Below are positions 25,071-33,867 of a stretch of DNA of 64,000 nt, in pieces. Position 1 is the first letter of the stretch, and every line of letters begins with the position of its first letter. Location: contig DASYXS010000097.1 of NCBI GenBank assembly GCA_035934535.1, forward strand, positions 1 to 64,000, read 5' to 3'. The stretch comes from DASSJF01 sp035934535. GTDB taxonomy: Bacteria > Sysuimicrobiota > Sysuimicrobiia > Sysuimicrobiales > Segetimicrobiaceae. The notes below the pieces were generated by a model, which ran no database searches, was not told the DNA's origin, and saw only the letters and a program-made list of their open reading frames with translations. The position numbers and the translations under genes were made by a program.

Positions 25071-25973
25071 CTACAGCTCTCTCGGGTCGAGGGCGTCCCG
25101 CACGGCGTCCCCGACGATGTTGAACGCGAGCGTCACGACAAGAATCGCCATCCCGGGAATCACGACCAGCTGCGGGCTGCTGGTGATGTAGTTGCGGCCG
25201 ACGCTCAGCATCGCGCCCCACTCTGCGGCCGGCGGCTGCACGCCGAGTCCCAGAAAGCTGAGGCCGGAGGCGGTGAGGATCGCGGTGGCGAGGCGCAGCG
25301 TCGATTGGACGACGAGCGGCGAGAGGATGTTCGGAAAGATGTGCCGCGCCATGATCGTCCGCTCCGCGGCCCCAAGCGCCTGCGCCGCCTGCACGTACAC
25401 CTCCCGCCGCGCCAGCAGCGTCGAGCCGCGCGCGATCCGCGCGAACGGCGGAATCGAGTTGATGCCGATCGCGAGGATCACGTTGCCCATGCCGACGCCG
25501 AGCGCCGCGATCACGGCCACCGCGAGCAGAAACCCGGGGATCGCCAGCAGGACGTCCATCGCGCGCATGATCACCGCGCCGCCGGCGCCGCCGTAGTATC
25601 CGGCGACGATGCCGAGCGCGGAGCCGGCGGCGAAGGCGAGCGCCACGGCGCCGAGCGTGATGAGCAGCGTGTTGCGTCCGCCCCACAAGAGGCGGCTTGT
25701 GATGTCGCGGCCGAGCTCGTCGGTGCCGAGGGGATGCGTCCAGGAGGGCGGCGCGTCGGGGTTGGCGACGTCGACGAGGTTGGGCGGATGCGGCGAGAGC
25801 CAGGGCGCGGCCGCGGACACGCCCACCGCGAGGAGCAGCACGGCGAAGGCGGCCACCGCGACCCGCCGGCGCGCGAACTGCTTCGCGGCGCGCCTCCACG
25901 GGCTCGCCGGAGCCGCGGCCGCCGGCGAGGCGGCCGCGCGCGGGACGGTTCCGCGGGCCGCCTGCTCAGTCAA
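25071..25973 (-). CDS. Oligopeptide ABC transporter permease, DppC type
   Basis: The 300-residue permease has the DppC domain order: cytosolic leader, one span, PPSWTHPLGTDELGRDITSRLLWGGRNTL, and further spans. The EAA loop reads VQAAQALGAAERTIMARHIFPN. The start is a TTG at 25973 with GAGGAT upstream, overlapping the dppB stop by eight bases. The same eight-base overlap occurs in the third dipeptide permease pair at 63757-63764. It forms the channel with the DppB-type protein. No ATPase gene is adjacent. Confidence 0.92.
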   Translation of the reverse strand: MTEQAARGTVPRAAASPAAAAPASPWRRAAKQFARRRVAVAAFAVLLLAVGVSAAAPWLSPHPPNLVDVANPDAPPSWTHPLGTDELGRDITSRLLWGGRNTLLITLGAVALAFAAGSALGIVAGYYGGAGGAVIMRAMDVLLAIPGFLLAVAVIAALGVGMGNVILAIGINSIPPFARIARGSTLLARREVYVQAAQALGAAERTIMARHIFPNILSPLVVQSTLRLATAILTASGLSFLGLGVQPPAAEWGAMLSVGRNYITSSPQLVVIPGMAILVVTLAFNIVGDAVRDALDPREL

Positions 25974-26886
25974 AGCGGATCCTCGGGTCGAGGTACGCGT
26001 AGAGGAGATCGACCGCGAGGTTCACGGCGATGAAGGTGACCGAGAACAGCATGACGGTGGCCTGCACGACGGCGATGTCGCGTGCGCGAATCGCGTCCAC
26101 GACGAGGCGGCCGAGGCCCGGGCGCGCAAACACCGTCTCGGTCAGCACGGTGCCGGCGAGGAGGTAGCCGAGCTGCAGGCCGAGCACGGTGACGATCGGG
26201 ATCACCGCGTTGCGGAACGCGTGCCGCATCACGAGGGTGCCGCGGGCGACGCCTTTGGCCAGCGCGGTGCGCAGGTAGTCTTGCCGCAGCACGTCCAGCA
26301 TCGCCGCGCGGGCCTGGCGGGCGACCGTCGCGGCGGAGGCGGCGCCCAGGGTGAGCGCGGGCAGGATCAGCTGCGCCGCCGTGCCGGCCCCGGTGCTCGG
26401 CAGCCACCGCAGCGACACCGAGAACAGCATCATCAGCATGAGGCCGAGCCAGAAGATCGGGACGGAGATCCCGAGCGCCGTGGCGAGCGACGTCACGGCA
26501 TCCCACGTCGAGCGCTGGTGGGTGGCGGCCGTGATGCCCGCGGCGAGCCCGACCGCCACCGCGAACGCCATCGCGGCGGCGGCGAGTTCAGCGGTCGGCC
26601 GGACGCGGCTCGCGATCTCGTAGGTGACCGGCCGCCGGGTGACCGCGGACCGGCCGAGATCGAACCGGGCGAAGCGTTCCAGCCACCGCGCGTACTGGAC
26701 GTAGACGGGCTGATCCAGGCCGAGTGCCTGGCGAATCGCCTGGATGTCCGCGGCGGTCGCGTCCGGCCCGGCCATCACCAGCGCCGCGTCGCCCGGGATC
26801 GCCTTCAGGATGCCGAAGACGATGAGCGAGACGCCCAGCAGCACCGGGACGGCCCACAAGAGACGCTCCGCGATGTGGCGGAGCAT
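25966..26886 (-). CDS. Oligopeptide ABC transporter permease, DppB type
   Basis: The 306 residues start MLRHIAERLLWAVPVLLGVSLIVFGIL and continue IPGDAALVMAGPDATAADIQAIRQALGLDQPVYVQYARWL. The EAA loop is RQDYLRTALAKGVARGTLVMRHAFRNAVIP and the end is the canonical YAYLDPRIRFD. It sits 18 bases after the binding-protein gene and overlaps the dppC-type gene by eight bases. Inner-membrane channel half. Confidence 0.93.
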   Translation of the reverse strand: MLRHIAERLLWAVPVLLGVSLIVFGILKAIPGDAALVMAGPDATAADIQAIRQALGLDQPVYVQYARWLERFARFDLGRSAVTRRPVTYEIASRVRPTAELAAAAMAFAVAVGLAAGITAATHQRSTWDAVTSLATALGISVPIFWLGLMLMMLFSVSLRWLPSTGAGTAAQLILPALTLGAASAATVARQARAAMLDVLRQDYLRTALAKGVARGTLVMRHAFRNAVIPIVTVLGLQLGYLLAGTVLTETVFARPGLGRLVVDAIRARDIAVVQATVMLFSVTFIAVNLAVDLLYAYLDPRIRFD

Positions 26887-26904
26887 CGTTCCCGGCGGCG
26901 ACCC

Positions 26905-28491
26905 TCAGCGCTGCAGCCGGCCGGGCACGAAGTCGCCGGTCGGCAGCACGGTAAAGCCGGACACCCCGCTGCGCGCACCCCAGATGTTGACCAGCTGCAG
27001 CAGAAAGATGATCGGCTGGTCCTCCCAGACGAGACGCTGGGCTTCCTTCAGGATCGGCAGGCGCGCCGCGGGATCGAACGTACGCCGCTCCGCCGCGATC
27101 AGCGCGTCGACCTTCGGGTTCGCGTAGCCGGTCCGCTGCTGCGTCGCGGGGACGTTCGTCGCCGCGGAGTCGTACATCCGGTAGAGATGGTAGTCGATGT
27201 AGGGGCTGCCCTTGAGGAGGCACGTCGCCGTCCCGGGGCGCGCGTCCGGATCGGACGAGCTGAACGCGAGCAGGTCCGCGAACGCCATTTCGCGGATCGT
27301 CATCTGCACGCCGATGTTCGCCCAGTAGCCCTGGACCGCCTGGACCACCTGCGTATCGCCCGCCCACCGGCCGCTCGTCAGGTTGACGGTGACGCGCATC
27401 CCCGACCCGTATCCGGCCTCGGCGAGCATCCGTTTCGCGCGCTCGGGATCGTAGCGGAACGGCGCAAAATCAAAGCTGCCCCACAGCCCGGGCACCCCGG
27501 GACTGTTGAGCGGCCGGGCGAAGCCCTTCATGATCCCCTTGATGATCGCGTCCTTGTCGATCGCCATGTTGAGCGCCTGACGGACGCGCACGTCGGAGAA
27601 CGGCGGCTTGGTGTCGGCGGTTTCGAGCTCCGCGATGGTTTGGCTGGGTGTGGCGCGCACGGTGAGCCCGGACGTCTGCCGGAGCCCCGGCACGTCGGCG
27701 GGCGGCAGGTTCAGCACCACGTCCGCCTCGCCCGTCTTCAGCACGACGACCCGCGCGGCCGGCTCGGGAATCGGCCGGTAGACGAAGCGCCGGACGCGCG
27801 GCTTGGGCCCCCAGTAGTCGGGATTGACCGCGGCGGACACGTGGTCGTTCGGCACCCACTCCTCGAACTTGAAGGGACCGGTCCCGACCGGATGGCGTCC
27901 GAAATCCTGCCCGTACTGCCGGACGGCCGCCGGGCTGATGATCTTCGCGGAGACGTCGGCCATCAAGAGCGGAAAGTCCGGGTTGGGCGGATCGGTGGTG
28001 AAGCGTACGGTGCGGCCGTCGACCGCGGCAACGTCCTTGATCAACAGATAGTTGCCCCGTCGCGTCGCGGGCACGCTCTTGTCGAAGATCCGGTCGAAGG
28101 TGGCGCGGACCGCGTCGGCGGTGAACGGCGTCCCGTCGTGGAACTTGACGCCGGGCCGCAGCGTAAACGTCCACGTCCGCCCGTCCGCGCCCGGCTTCCA
28201 CGCCGTCGCGAGCGCCGGCACGACCTGGCCCTTGTCGTTCCAGGTCACCAGGCCGTCGTACATCGCGTTCATGATGGCCTGAAACGGCCCGGTGCCGACG
28301 GCCGGCTCGAGGCTGTTGGGCTCGGTGCCGTCGACGGCCACAAACGTCTGCTCGCGTGGTACCGCGGCCGCCGCGGACGCCGGCCCCGGCGACCGTAGGA
28401 TCGCGAACGACCCGGCGCCGGCGGCAAGGACGACCGCCGCCGAGCGCACCGCGCCCTGCCTCAGTAACTCGCGACGCCGCAAGCGCTTCAT
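26905..28491 (-). CDS. Oligopeptide-type ABC substrate-binding protein (SBP family 5)
   Basis: The 528-residue protein begins MKRLRRRELLRQGAVRSAAVVLAAGAGSFA, a twin-arginine-like leader (RRRELLRQG) rather than a plain Sec signal. The family 5 fold follows: FVAVDGTEPNSLEPAVGTGPFQAIMNAMYDGLV, then FHDGTPFTADAVRATFDRI and HPVGTGPFKFEEWVPNDHVSAAVNPDYW. It delivers ligand to the two downstream permeases (18-base gap). It follows the thiamine-diphosphate enzyme gene by 19 bases, so all five genes down to BenE look co-transcribed. Ligand unknown; an aromatic peptide or keto-acid precursor would fit the context. Confidence 0.92.
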   Translation of the reverse strand: MKRLRRRELLRQGAVRSAAVVLAAGAGSFAILRSPGPASAAAAVPREQTFVAVDGTEPNSLEPAVGTGPFQAIMNAMYDGLVTWNDKGQVVPALATAWKPGADGRTWTFTLRPGVKFHDGTPFTADAVRATFDRIFDKSVPATRRGNYLLIKDVAAVDGRTVRFTTDPPNPDFPLLMADVSAKIISPAAVRQYGQDFGRHPVGTGPFKFEEWVPNDHVSAAVNPDYWGPKPRVRRFVYRPIPEPAARVVVLKTGEADVVLNLPPADVPGLRQTSGLTVRATPSQTIAELETADTKPPFSDVRVRQALNMAIDKDAIIKGIMKGFARPLNSPGVPGLWGSFDFAPFRYDPERAKRMLAEAGYGSGMRVTVNLTSGRWAGDTQVVQAVQGYWANIGVQMTIREMAFADLLAFSSSDPDARPGTATCLLKGSPYIDYHLYRMYDSAATNVPATQQRTGYANPKVDALIAAERRTFDPAARLPILKEAQRLVWEDQPIIFLLQLVNIWGARSGVSGFTVLPTGDFVPGRLQR

Positions 28492-28510
28492 CGTCGCCTC
28501 CCCGTCCGCA

Positions 28511-30109
28511 TCAGCAGTACGCCTCGTACTCCCGGCCGTCGACCGGGACCGTGATGACCGCGGGGCGCCCGGACCCGAGGGCCGTCCCGGCCGCGCGGCG
28601 CAGGGCGTCCGGCGAATCGGCGCGGACGCCCTCGATCCCGAAGCCGCGGGCGATCGTCTCGAACTGCGGCGGCGGAAAGTCGACGCCGTAGGGCTCGAAG
28701 CCGCGCCGGCGCTGGCCGACGCGGATCAGGCTGAGGCTCGCGTCCACGAAGCACACGATCGTCACCGGCACCTCGTACTGCCGTAAAAACGTGAGGTTGT
28801 GGAGCATCATCAGAAGCCCGCCGTCCCCCACCACGGAGAGCACCGGCCGGTCACGAAACTCCAGCTTCGCGGCGATCGCGGCCGGCACCCCGTAGCCCAT
28901 GCCGGACAGGCCGTTGGACATGAAAAACGTGCGCGGCTCATAACTCTCCCAAAATTGGCCGCAGTAATACTTGTGCGAGCCGACGTCGCAGGTCAACACC
29001 GTGTCTCGCGGCGCGACATCACGCAGCGCGCGCAGCGCCGCGAGGGGGCTCATCCCGCCGTCGCCGGACGGTACCTGCGGCTCGGGGCGGATCCGCGCGC
29101 GGGCGGCCGCCAGCATCTGCGCGGGCCAGCGGCGGGGACGGAGCGCGCCCAGGGCGGCGAGCGACGCTGTGATGTCCCCGAGCGGCTCGACCGGGCGGTA
29201 GCTACCCTCCGCGGTCGAGGCGCGCGACAGGTTCACGATACGGCGGCGCACGTACCAATCTTTGTCGCACTCCACCGGATCGAAGCCCACGCCGAGCAGC
29301 GCGTCGGCCTGCTCGACCGTCTCCATCACCGCGCCGTCCACGGCCATGCCGCCCACCACGCCGAGGAACCCCGGCGCGTCCTCGGGGAGCATCCCCTTCG
29401 CCTTCGGCGTCGCAATGAACGGCCACCCGGTGCGGTCGATGAACGCCCGCACGGCCGGCGCGTCGTGCGGCGCGCAGCCGACGCCCACGACGACGAGCGG
29501 GCGCTCGGCGCCGTCGAGCAGATCCCGCGCCTCGGCGAGCGCGGCCGCCGGGCCGCCGGAGGCGGGGAGTGGCGCCGGCGGCTCGAGATCCACCGGCGAG
29601 GCGCCGGGGCCGGCATCCGCGGCTGCGAGGTTGCTCGGGAGCGCCAGATGGACCGGCCCGGGCGGCGGGCTCACGGCAAGCCCGACCGCGCGGCGCACGA
29701 GATCCGCCGTCCCCCGCCCGTCCACCGTCGCGCTCGCTTTGGTGATCGCGCCGAACAGCCGGCCGAGCGGGAGCCGTTGATGCGGAAAGTGCGGCGCGAG
29801 CGCGGTCGAGAGGTCCGCGGTGATCGCCAGCACCGGAGACCGGTCGAGCAGCGCGTTCGACACGCCGAGCCCGAGGTTCATCGCCCCCGGGCCGAGCGTC
29901 GCCATGCACACGCCCGGGCGGCCGGTGATCTGCCCGGTCACGTCGGCCATGAACGCCGCGCTGGCCTCGTGACCGGTGAGGTAGAATCGGATCCCCGCGC
30001 GGCGGCACGCCTCGATGAGGACGGTAATCTCGCCCCCGGGCAGGCCGAAAGCGTGGTCGATGCCGGCGTCCGCGAGCGCCGCGGCGATTGCCTGCGCGTT
30101 CGTGGCCAT
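28511..30109 (-). CDS. Thiamine-diphosphate-dependent enzyme (acetolactate synthase / decarboxylase family)
   Basis: The 532-residue enzyme has the three-domain POX fold. The PYR domain has the catalytic Glu in GHEASAAFMADVTGQITGRPG and TLGPGAMNLGLGVSNALLDRSP. A central domain follows. The PP domain has SNGLSGMGYGVPAAI and the Mg-binding VVGDGGLLMML. The second Mg ligand motif, usually NN or ND, reads VDASLSLI, so the Asn is replaced by Val. It probably decarboxylates a 2-keto acid, or carboligates. The ATG at 30109 has GGAGG close upstream. Neighbouring BenE raises the possibility of a benzoylformate or phenylpyruvate decarboxylase, but motifs do not decide it. Confidence 0.85.
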   Translation of the reverse strand: MATNAQAIAAALADAGIDHAFGLPGGEITVLIEACRRAGIRFYLTGHEASAAFMADVTGQITGRPGVCMATLGPGAMNLGLGVSNALLDRSPVLAITADLSTALAPHFPHQRLPLGRLFGAITKASATVDGRGTADLVRRAVGLAVSPPPGPVHLALPSNLAAADAGPGASPVDLEPPAPLPASGGPAAALAEARDLLDGAERPLVVVGVGCAPHDAPAVRAFIDRTGWPFIATPKAKGMLPEDAPGFLGVVGGMAVDGAVMETVEQADALLGVGFDPVECDKDWYVRRRIVNLSRASTAEGSYRPVEPLGDITASLAALGALRPRRWPAQMLAAARARIRPEPQVPSGDGGMSPLAALRALRDVAPRDTVLTCDVGSHKYYCGQFWESYEPRTFFMSNGLSGMGYGVPAAIAAKLEFRDRPVLSVVGDGGLLMMLHNLTFLRQYEVPVTIVCFVDASLSLIRVGQRRRGFEPYGVDFPPPQFETIARGFGIEGVRADSPDALRRAAGTALGSGRPAVITVPVDGREYEAYC

Positions 30110-30219
30110 TGGTTCCTCCGCTGCCGCGGTCAGGGATACCGTCGCGGCGGTGGTAATGGTAGCAATCGAAGATTCTCGGCCGCAACGATTCGCCCCCTCG
30201 CCCCGCCGGCCCAAACGGA

Positions 30220-30246
30220 ACGTCCGCCGGGTGTCCCGGCGGACGT
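30220..30246 (-). terminator. Terminator hairpin after the MacAB-type operon
   Basis: Twelve-base perfect arms at 30220-30231 and 30235-30246 enclose a three-base loop. In the minus-strand transcript the stem begins 45 bases past the stop at 30291 and is followed by a short TCCGTTTGG. It closes the seven-gene exporter operon before the thiamine-diphosphate enzyme promoter region. Confidence 0.6.
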
Positions 30247-30290
30247 CGTTCGCCGATCGCGGCGGAGGGCCGCGCCGTTTGGTGCGCCCG

Positions 30291-31508
30291 TTATTCGTAC
30301 CGCAGCGCGACGATCGGGTCGAGGGCCGCGGCGCGCAGCGCCGGATAGTATCCGAAGACCACGCCCACCGCGAGCGACGACACGAAACCCAGAACGATCG
30401 ACATCGGCGAGATGAGCGTCGGCCAGTGCGCCATCACCGAGGCCCCCTGCGCCGTCGCGACCCCCATCACGATGCCGATGATACCGCCGAGACAGGCGAG
30501 GGTCAGCGCTTCGACCAGGAACTGCATCAGGATGTCGTGCCCGCGTGCGCCGACCGCCATGCGGAGGCCGATCTCGCGCGTCCGCTCGGTGACCGAGACC
30601 AGCATGATGTTCATGATGCCGATGCCGCCGACGACAAGCGAGACGACCGCGATGCCGGCGAGGAGCAGCGCCTGGGTCTGCGAGGTGGCGAGCCGGACCT
30701 GCTGGATGTCGGCGATGTTCCGGACCGAGAAATCGTCGGGCTGAGCCGCCGTGAGATGGTGGCGCAGCCGCAGCAGCCGCTCGGTCGCGTCGATGACCCC
30801 CGGCACGTCCTCCGGGGTGCTCGCCGACACGAGGATCGATCCGACCCAGGCCTGGCCGGTCAGCCGGTCGAGCAGCGTCGTGATCGGCACCATCACGAAG
30901 TCGTCCTGGTCCCGGCCGAAACCGGACTGTCCCTTCGAGGTCATGACGCCGAGCACGCGGAACGGCACGTTCTTGATGACGATCGTCGAGCCGACCGGCG
31001 AGCCGGTCGGAAAGAGGTTCTGCGCGACGGTCGAGCCGAGCACCGCGACCTTGGCCTCCTGGTCGACCTCCGCCTGCGTGAAGAACCGCCCCGAGGCGAC
31101 GGACCAGTTGCGGACATCGGTCCAAGAGGGCGTACTGCCCTGAATCGACGTGAACCAGTTGCTGCCGCTCGCGACGACCTGCGCGTTCGTCTGGGACGAC
31201 GGAGCCGCCGCGGCCACCGACGGCACCTCGGTCGCGATCGCCGTCGCGTCGCCCAGCTTCAGGGTCGTCCGGCTGCCGCCGCCGAGGTTGACGCCGCCCT
31301 GGCTGACGGCGCCGGGAATCACGACCACGAGGTTGGCCCCGAGGCTCTCGATCTGCGCGAGCACCGCGGCCTGCGCGCCGGAGCCGATCGCCATCGAGGT
31401 GATCACGGCGCCGACGCCGATGATGATGCCGAGCATCGTCAGGAGCGACCGGGTCGCGTTGCGCCGGAGCGCCTGCCACGCGACGCGGAGCAGCAGTCCG
31501 AGACTCAT
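30291..31508 (-). CDS. MacB-type ABC transporter permease
   Basis: The 405-residue protein has the MacB/FtsX permease layout. There is a span at 20-40 (LLTMLGIIIGVGAVITSMAIGSGAQ), then a periplasmic MacB_PCD domain of about 220 residues. Three C-terminal spans contain GGIGIMNIMLVSVTERTREIGLRMAVGARGHDILMQFLVEALTL. It ends LDPIVALRYE. The ATG at 31508 overlaps the ATPase stop as ATGA. It works with the ATPase, the membrane-fusion protein and the TolC-type channel as a mechanotransducing efflux pump for macrolides, peptides or lipids. Last gene of the operon. Confidence 0.93.
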   Translation of the reverse strand: MSLGLLLRVAWQALRRNATRSLLTMLGIIIGVGAVITSMAIGSGAQAAVLAQIESLGANLVVVIPGAVSQGGVNLGGGSRTTLKLGDATAIATEVPSVAAAAPSSQTNAQVVASGSNWFTSIQGSTPSWTDVRNWSVASGRFFTQAEVDQEAKVAVLGSTVAQNLFPTGSPVGSTIVIKNVPFRVLGVMTSKGQSGFGRDQDDFVMVPITTLLDRLTGQAWVGSILVSASTPEDVPGVIDATERLLRLRHHLTAAQPDDFSVRNIADIQQVRLATSQTQALLLAGIAVVSLVVGGIGIMNIMLVSVTERTREIGLRMAVGARGHDILMQFLVEALTLACLGGIIGIVMGVATAQGASVMAHWPTLISPMSIVLGFVSSLAVGVVFGYYPALRAAALDPIVALRYE

Positions 31509-32296
31509 ACGCGGGCCTCCTGTCCGACCGCCGGGTGGGCCTGGTCGACGACCGCGCGGACCGCGTCCGGCACCGCCTCGGCCGCCGGCTGGTCGGAGAG
31601 AATGCGGCCGTCGCGGAACGTCACCACCCGCTTGGACCACGCCGCGGTGTTCGGGTCGTGCGTCACGACCAGCACCGTCAGGCCCTGCTGATCGTTGAGC
31701 CGCCGGAACAGCGTCATGATCTCGGCGCTGCTCTTGCTGTCGAGGTTTCCCGTCGGCTCGTCCGCCATCAGAAGCGGCGCGCCGTTGGCGAGCGCGCGCG
31801 CGATCGCCACGCGCTGCTGCTGCCCGCCGGAGAGCTCGCTCGGCCGGTGGTCGAGGCGGTCGCCCAGGCCGACACTCTCCAGCAGTTCCTTGGCCCGCGC
31901 GACGCGCGCCTCGCGGGGCATCCCGGCATAGAGCATCGGCAGCTCGACGTTCTCGAGCGCGGTCGTCCGCGCGAGCAGGTTGAAGCTCTGAAAGACGAAG
32001 CCGATCTGACGGCTGCGCACGATCGCGAGCTCGTCGGCCGAGAGGCGCGAGACCTCTTGGTCGGACAGGCGATAGGAGCCCGACGTCGGGCGGTCGAGGC
32101 ACCCCAACAGATGCATGAACGTGGACTTGCCGGAGCCCGACGGGCCCATGATCGCGACGAACTCACCCCGGCGCACGTCGAGGCTCACGCCCCGCAATGC
32201 GTGCACGGCCATGTCGCCGACGCCGTACACCTTCGTCAGGTCCCGGACTTCGATGAGCAGGTCCGACTTGGTTTCCGGCGTCCGACGGATCGCCAT
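31505..32296 (-). CDS. MacB/LolD-type ABC transporter ATPase
   Basis: The 263-residue ATPase has Walker A GPSGSGKST, Q-loop FVFQSFNLLARTTALENVELPMLYAG, signature LSGGQQQRVAIARAL and Walker B LLMADEPTGNLDSKSS. All are canonical for the MacB/LolD/FtsE branch. Unlike E. coli MacB, ATPase and permease are separate genes. Its ATG overlaps the stop of the membrane-fusion gene by one base (TAATG), and its stop overlaps the permease start. Confidence 0.94.
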   Translation of the reverse strand: MAIRRTPETKSDLLIEVRDLTKVYGVGDMAVHALRGVSLDVRRGEFVAIMGPSGSGKSTFMHLLGCLDRPTSGSYRLSDQEVSRLSADELAIVRSRQIGFVFQSFNLLARTTALENVELPMLYAGMPREARVARAKELLESVGLGDRLDHRPSELSGGQQQRVAIARALANGAPLLMADEPTGNLDSKSSAEIMTLFRRLNDQQGLTVLVVTHDPNTAAWSKRVVTFRDGRILSDQPAAEAVPDAVRAVVDQAHPAVGQEARV

Positions 32297-33867
32297 TATG
32301 GGGTGCCGCTGGGGGTCGCGCCTCGGCCGCCGCCGCCCTGGCCACCGCCCCCCTGACCGCCGCCTTGCCCGCCACCGGCGCCACCCTGGCCGGACCGGCG
32401 CGCGCCGCGCACGGCCGCAACGATCACCTGCTGGCCTTCCTGGAGTCCGGATCGAATCTCGACGTTCCGGCTGTCGGACACGCCGATGACCACGCGGACC
32501 GGCGCCGGCTGCTTGTTGCGCAGTACCCAGACCGTCACGGTCGATCCCGGAGCGCCCGCCACCGGCGCGTTGGCCGCGCCGCCCCCCGGGCCCCCGCCGC
32601 CGGGACCCACGAACACCGCCCCGCCGAGCGGGCCGCCCGAAGGCGTGCTGCCGCCCGACGAAGTCGGCCGCGCGCCCTGCTGGAGGGGACGGAACAGGAG
32701 CGCCTGCAGCGGCACCGCGAGCACGTGGGTGCGTGTGGAGGTACTGATGACCACCTGCGCCGTCATGCCGGGGAAGAGCCGGCCTGAGTCATCGTGAACG
32801 GCCACCACCGCATCGTACGTCACGACGTTGGAGACGATTGTCGGGTTCACGCGGACCTGCTGGACCGTGCCGTTGAAGGTCACGTTGGGGTAGGCGGTCA
32901 CCGTGATCACCGCGGTCTCGCCCTGCCGCACGCTGCCGACGTCCGCCTCGTCGACCGAAGTATCGACCTGCATGTCCTTCAAGTTCGAGGCGATCGTAAA
33001 GAGCGTCGGCGTCGACAGGGACGCGGCCACGGTCTGGCCTACGCTGACGTTGCGGGCCATCACGATGCCGTCGACGGGGCTGGTGATGATCGTGCGAGAG
33101 AGGTTGTACTGCGCCTGTTGAAGCTGCGCCGACGCCGAGCTGACCTGATGCCCGGACGCGGCGGCCTGCGCGGCCGCGGTCTGCACGGCCTGCTGGGCGC
33201 TGCGGACCTGGGAGAGGTTCGAGGCCACCTGCGCCTGTGCCACGCCGATCGCGGCCTGCGCGGCGGCGTAGTCATCCTGGGCCGCCTGCGCCGCCGTCTG
33301 ATCGGTGTCCATTTGGCTCTGCGCGATGTACCCCTGCGCGAGCAGCGACGAGTCCCGCTTCACCGTCGTCTGGGCGAGCGCGAGTTGGCTCCGCGCCTTC
33401 GTCGCGTTCGCCTGCGCGTTGCGGAGGTTGGCGAGCTGCTGTTGATAGTTGGCCTGCGCGGTGCGCACGGCGACTTGGGACTGCGCCAGGCCGCTCGCCG
33501 ACGCGGCCGCGGTCGACTGGGCGGCCGCCAGCGAGGCGCTCTGCTGTTCCATCGCGGCCTGGAAGGACGTCGGATCGAGGGTCGCCAGCACCTGCCCCTT
33601 CTTGACACGCGAGTTGTAGTCGGCGCCGAGTGTGGCGATGGTCCCGGACACCTGCGTGCCGACCTGGATCTGGTCCACCGGGTTCACGGTGCCGGTCTCG
33701 GTCACGGTCGAGGAAATGTCCGTGTACTGGACGGGCCGCGTGATGTAGCGGACCCCGTTCCGCCGCTGTCCGAGACGCTGCACCGTCACGACGCCGCCCA
33801 CGGCGAGCGCCGCGACCACGACCAGCGCGATCGTCCGCCGGACGGTGAACCATCCCAGGAATTTCAT
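32296..33867 (-). CDS. MacA/HlyD-type periplasmic membrane-fusion protein
   Basis: The 523-residue adaptor has an N-terminal membrane anchor (TIALVVVAALAVGGVVTV) and a lipoyl half-motif GTVNPVDQIQVGTQVSGTIATLGADYNSRVKKGQVLATLD. A long Ala/Gln-rich coiled coil (about 95-245) follows, then the second lipoyl half YNLSRTIITSPVDGIVMARNVSVGQTV and beta-barrel domains. The C-terminus is a Gly/Gln-rich low-complexity tail (GGAGGGQGGGQGGGGQGGGG) of unknown role. The coil is longer than in E. coli MacA, suggesting a longer reach across the periplasm. It overlaps the TolC-type gene as ATGA. Confidence 0.92.
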   Translation of the reverse strand: MKFLGWFTVRRTIALVVVAALAVGGVVTVQRLGQRRNGVRYITRPVQYTDISSTVTETGTVNPVDQIQVGTQVSGTIATLGADYNSRVKKGQVLATLDPTSFQAAMEQQSASLAAAQSTAAASASGLAQSQVAVRTAQANYQQQLANLRNAQANATKARSQLALAQTTVKRDSSLLAQGYIAQSQMDTDQTAAQAAQDDYAAAQAAIGVAQAQVASNLSQVRSAQQAVQTAAAQAAASGHQVSSASAQLQQAQYNLSRTIITSPVDGIVMARNVSVGQTVAASLSTPTLFTIASNLKDMQVDTSVDEADVGSVRQGETAVITVTAYPNVTFNGTVQQVRVNPTIVSNVVTYDAVVAVHDDSGRLFPGMTAQVVISTSTRTHVLAVPLQALLFRPLQQGARPTSSGGSTPSGGPLGGAVFVGPGGGGPGGGAANAPVAGAPGSTVTVWVLRNKQPAPVRVVIGVSDSRNVEIRSGLQEGQQVIVAAVRGARRSGQGGAGGGQGGGQGGGGQGGGGRGATPSGTP

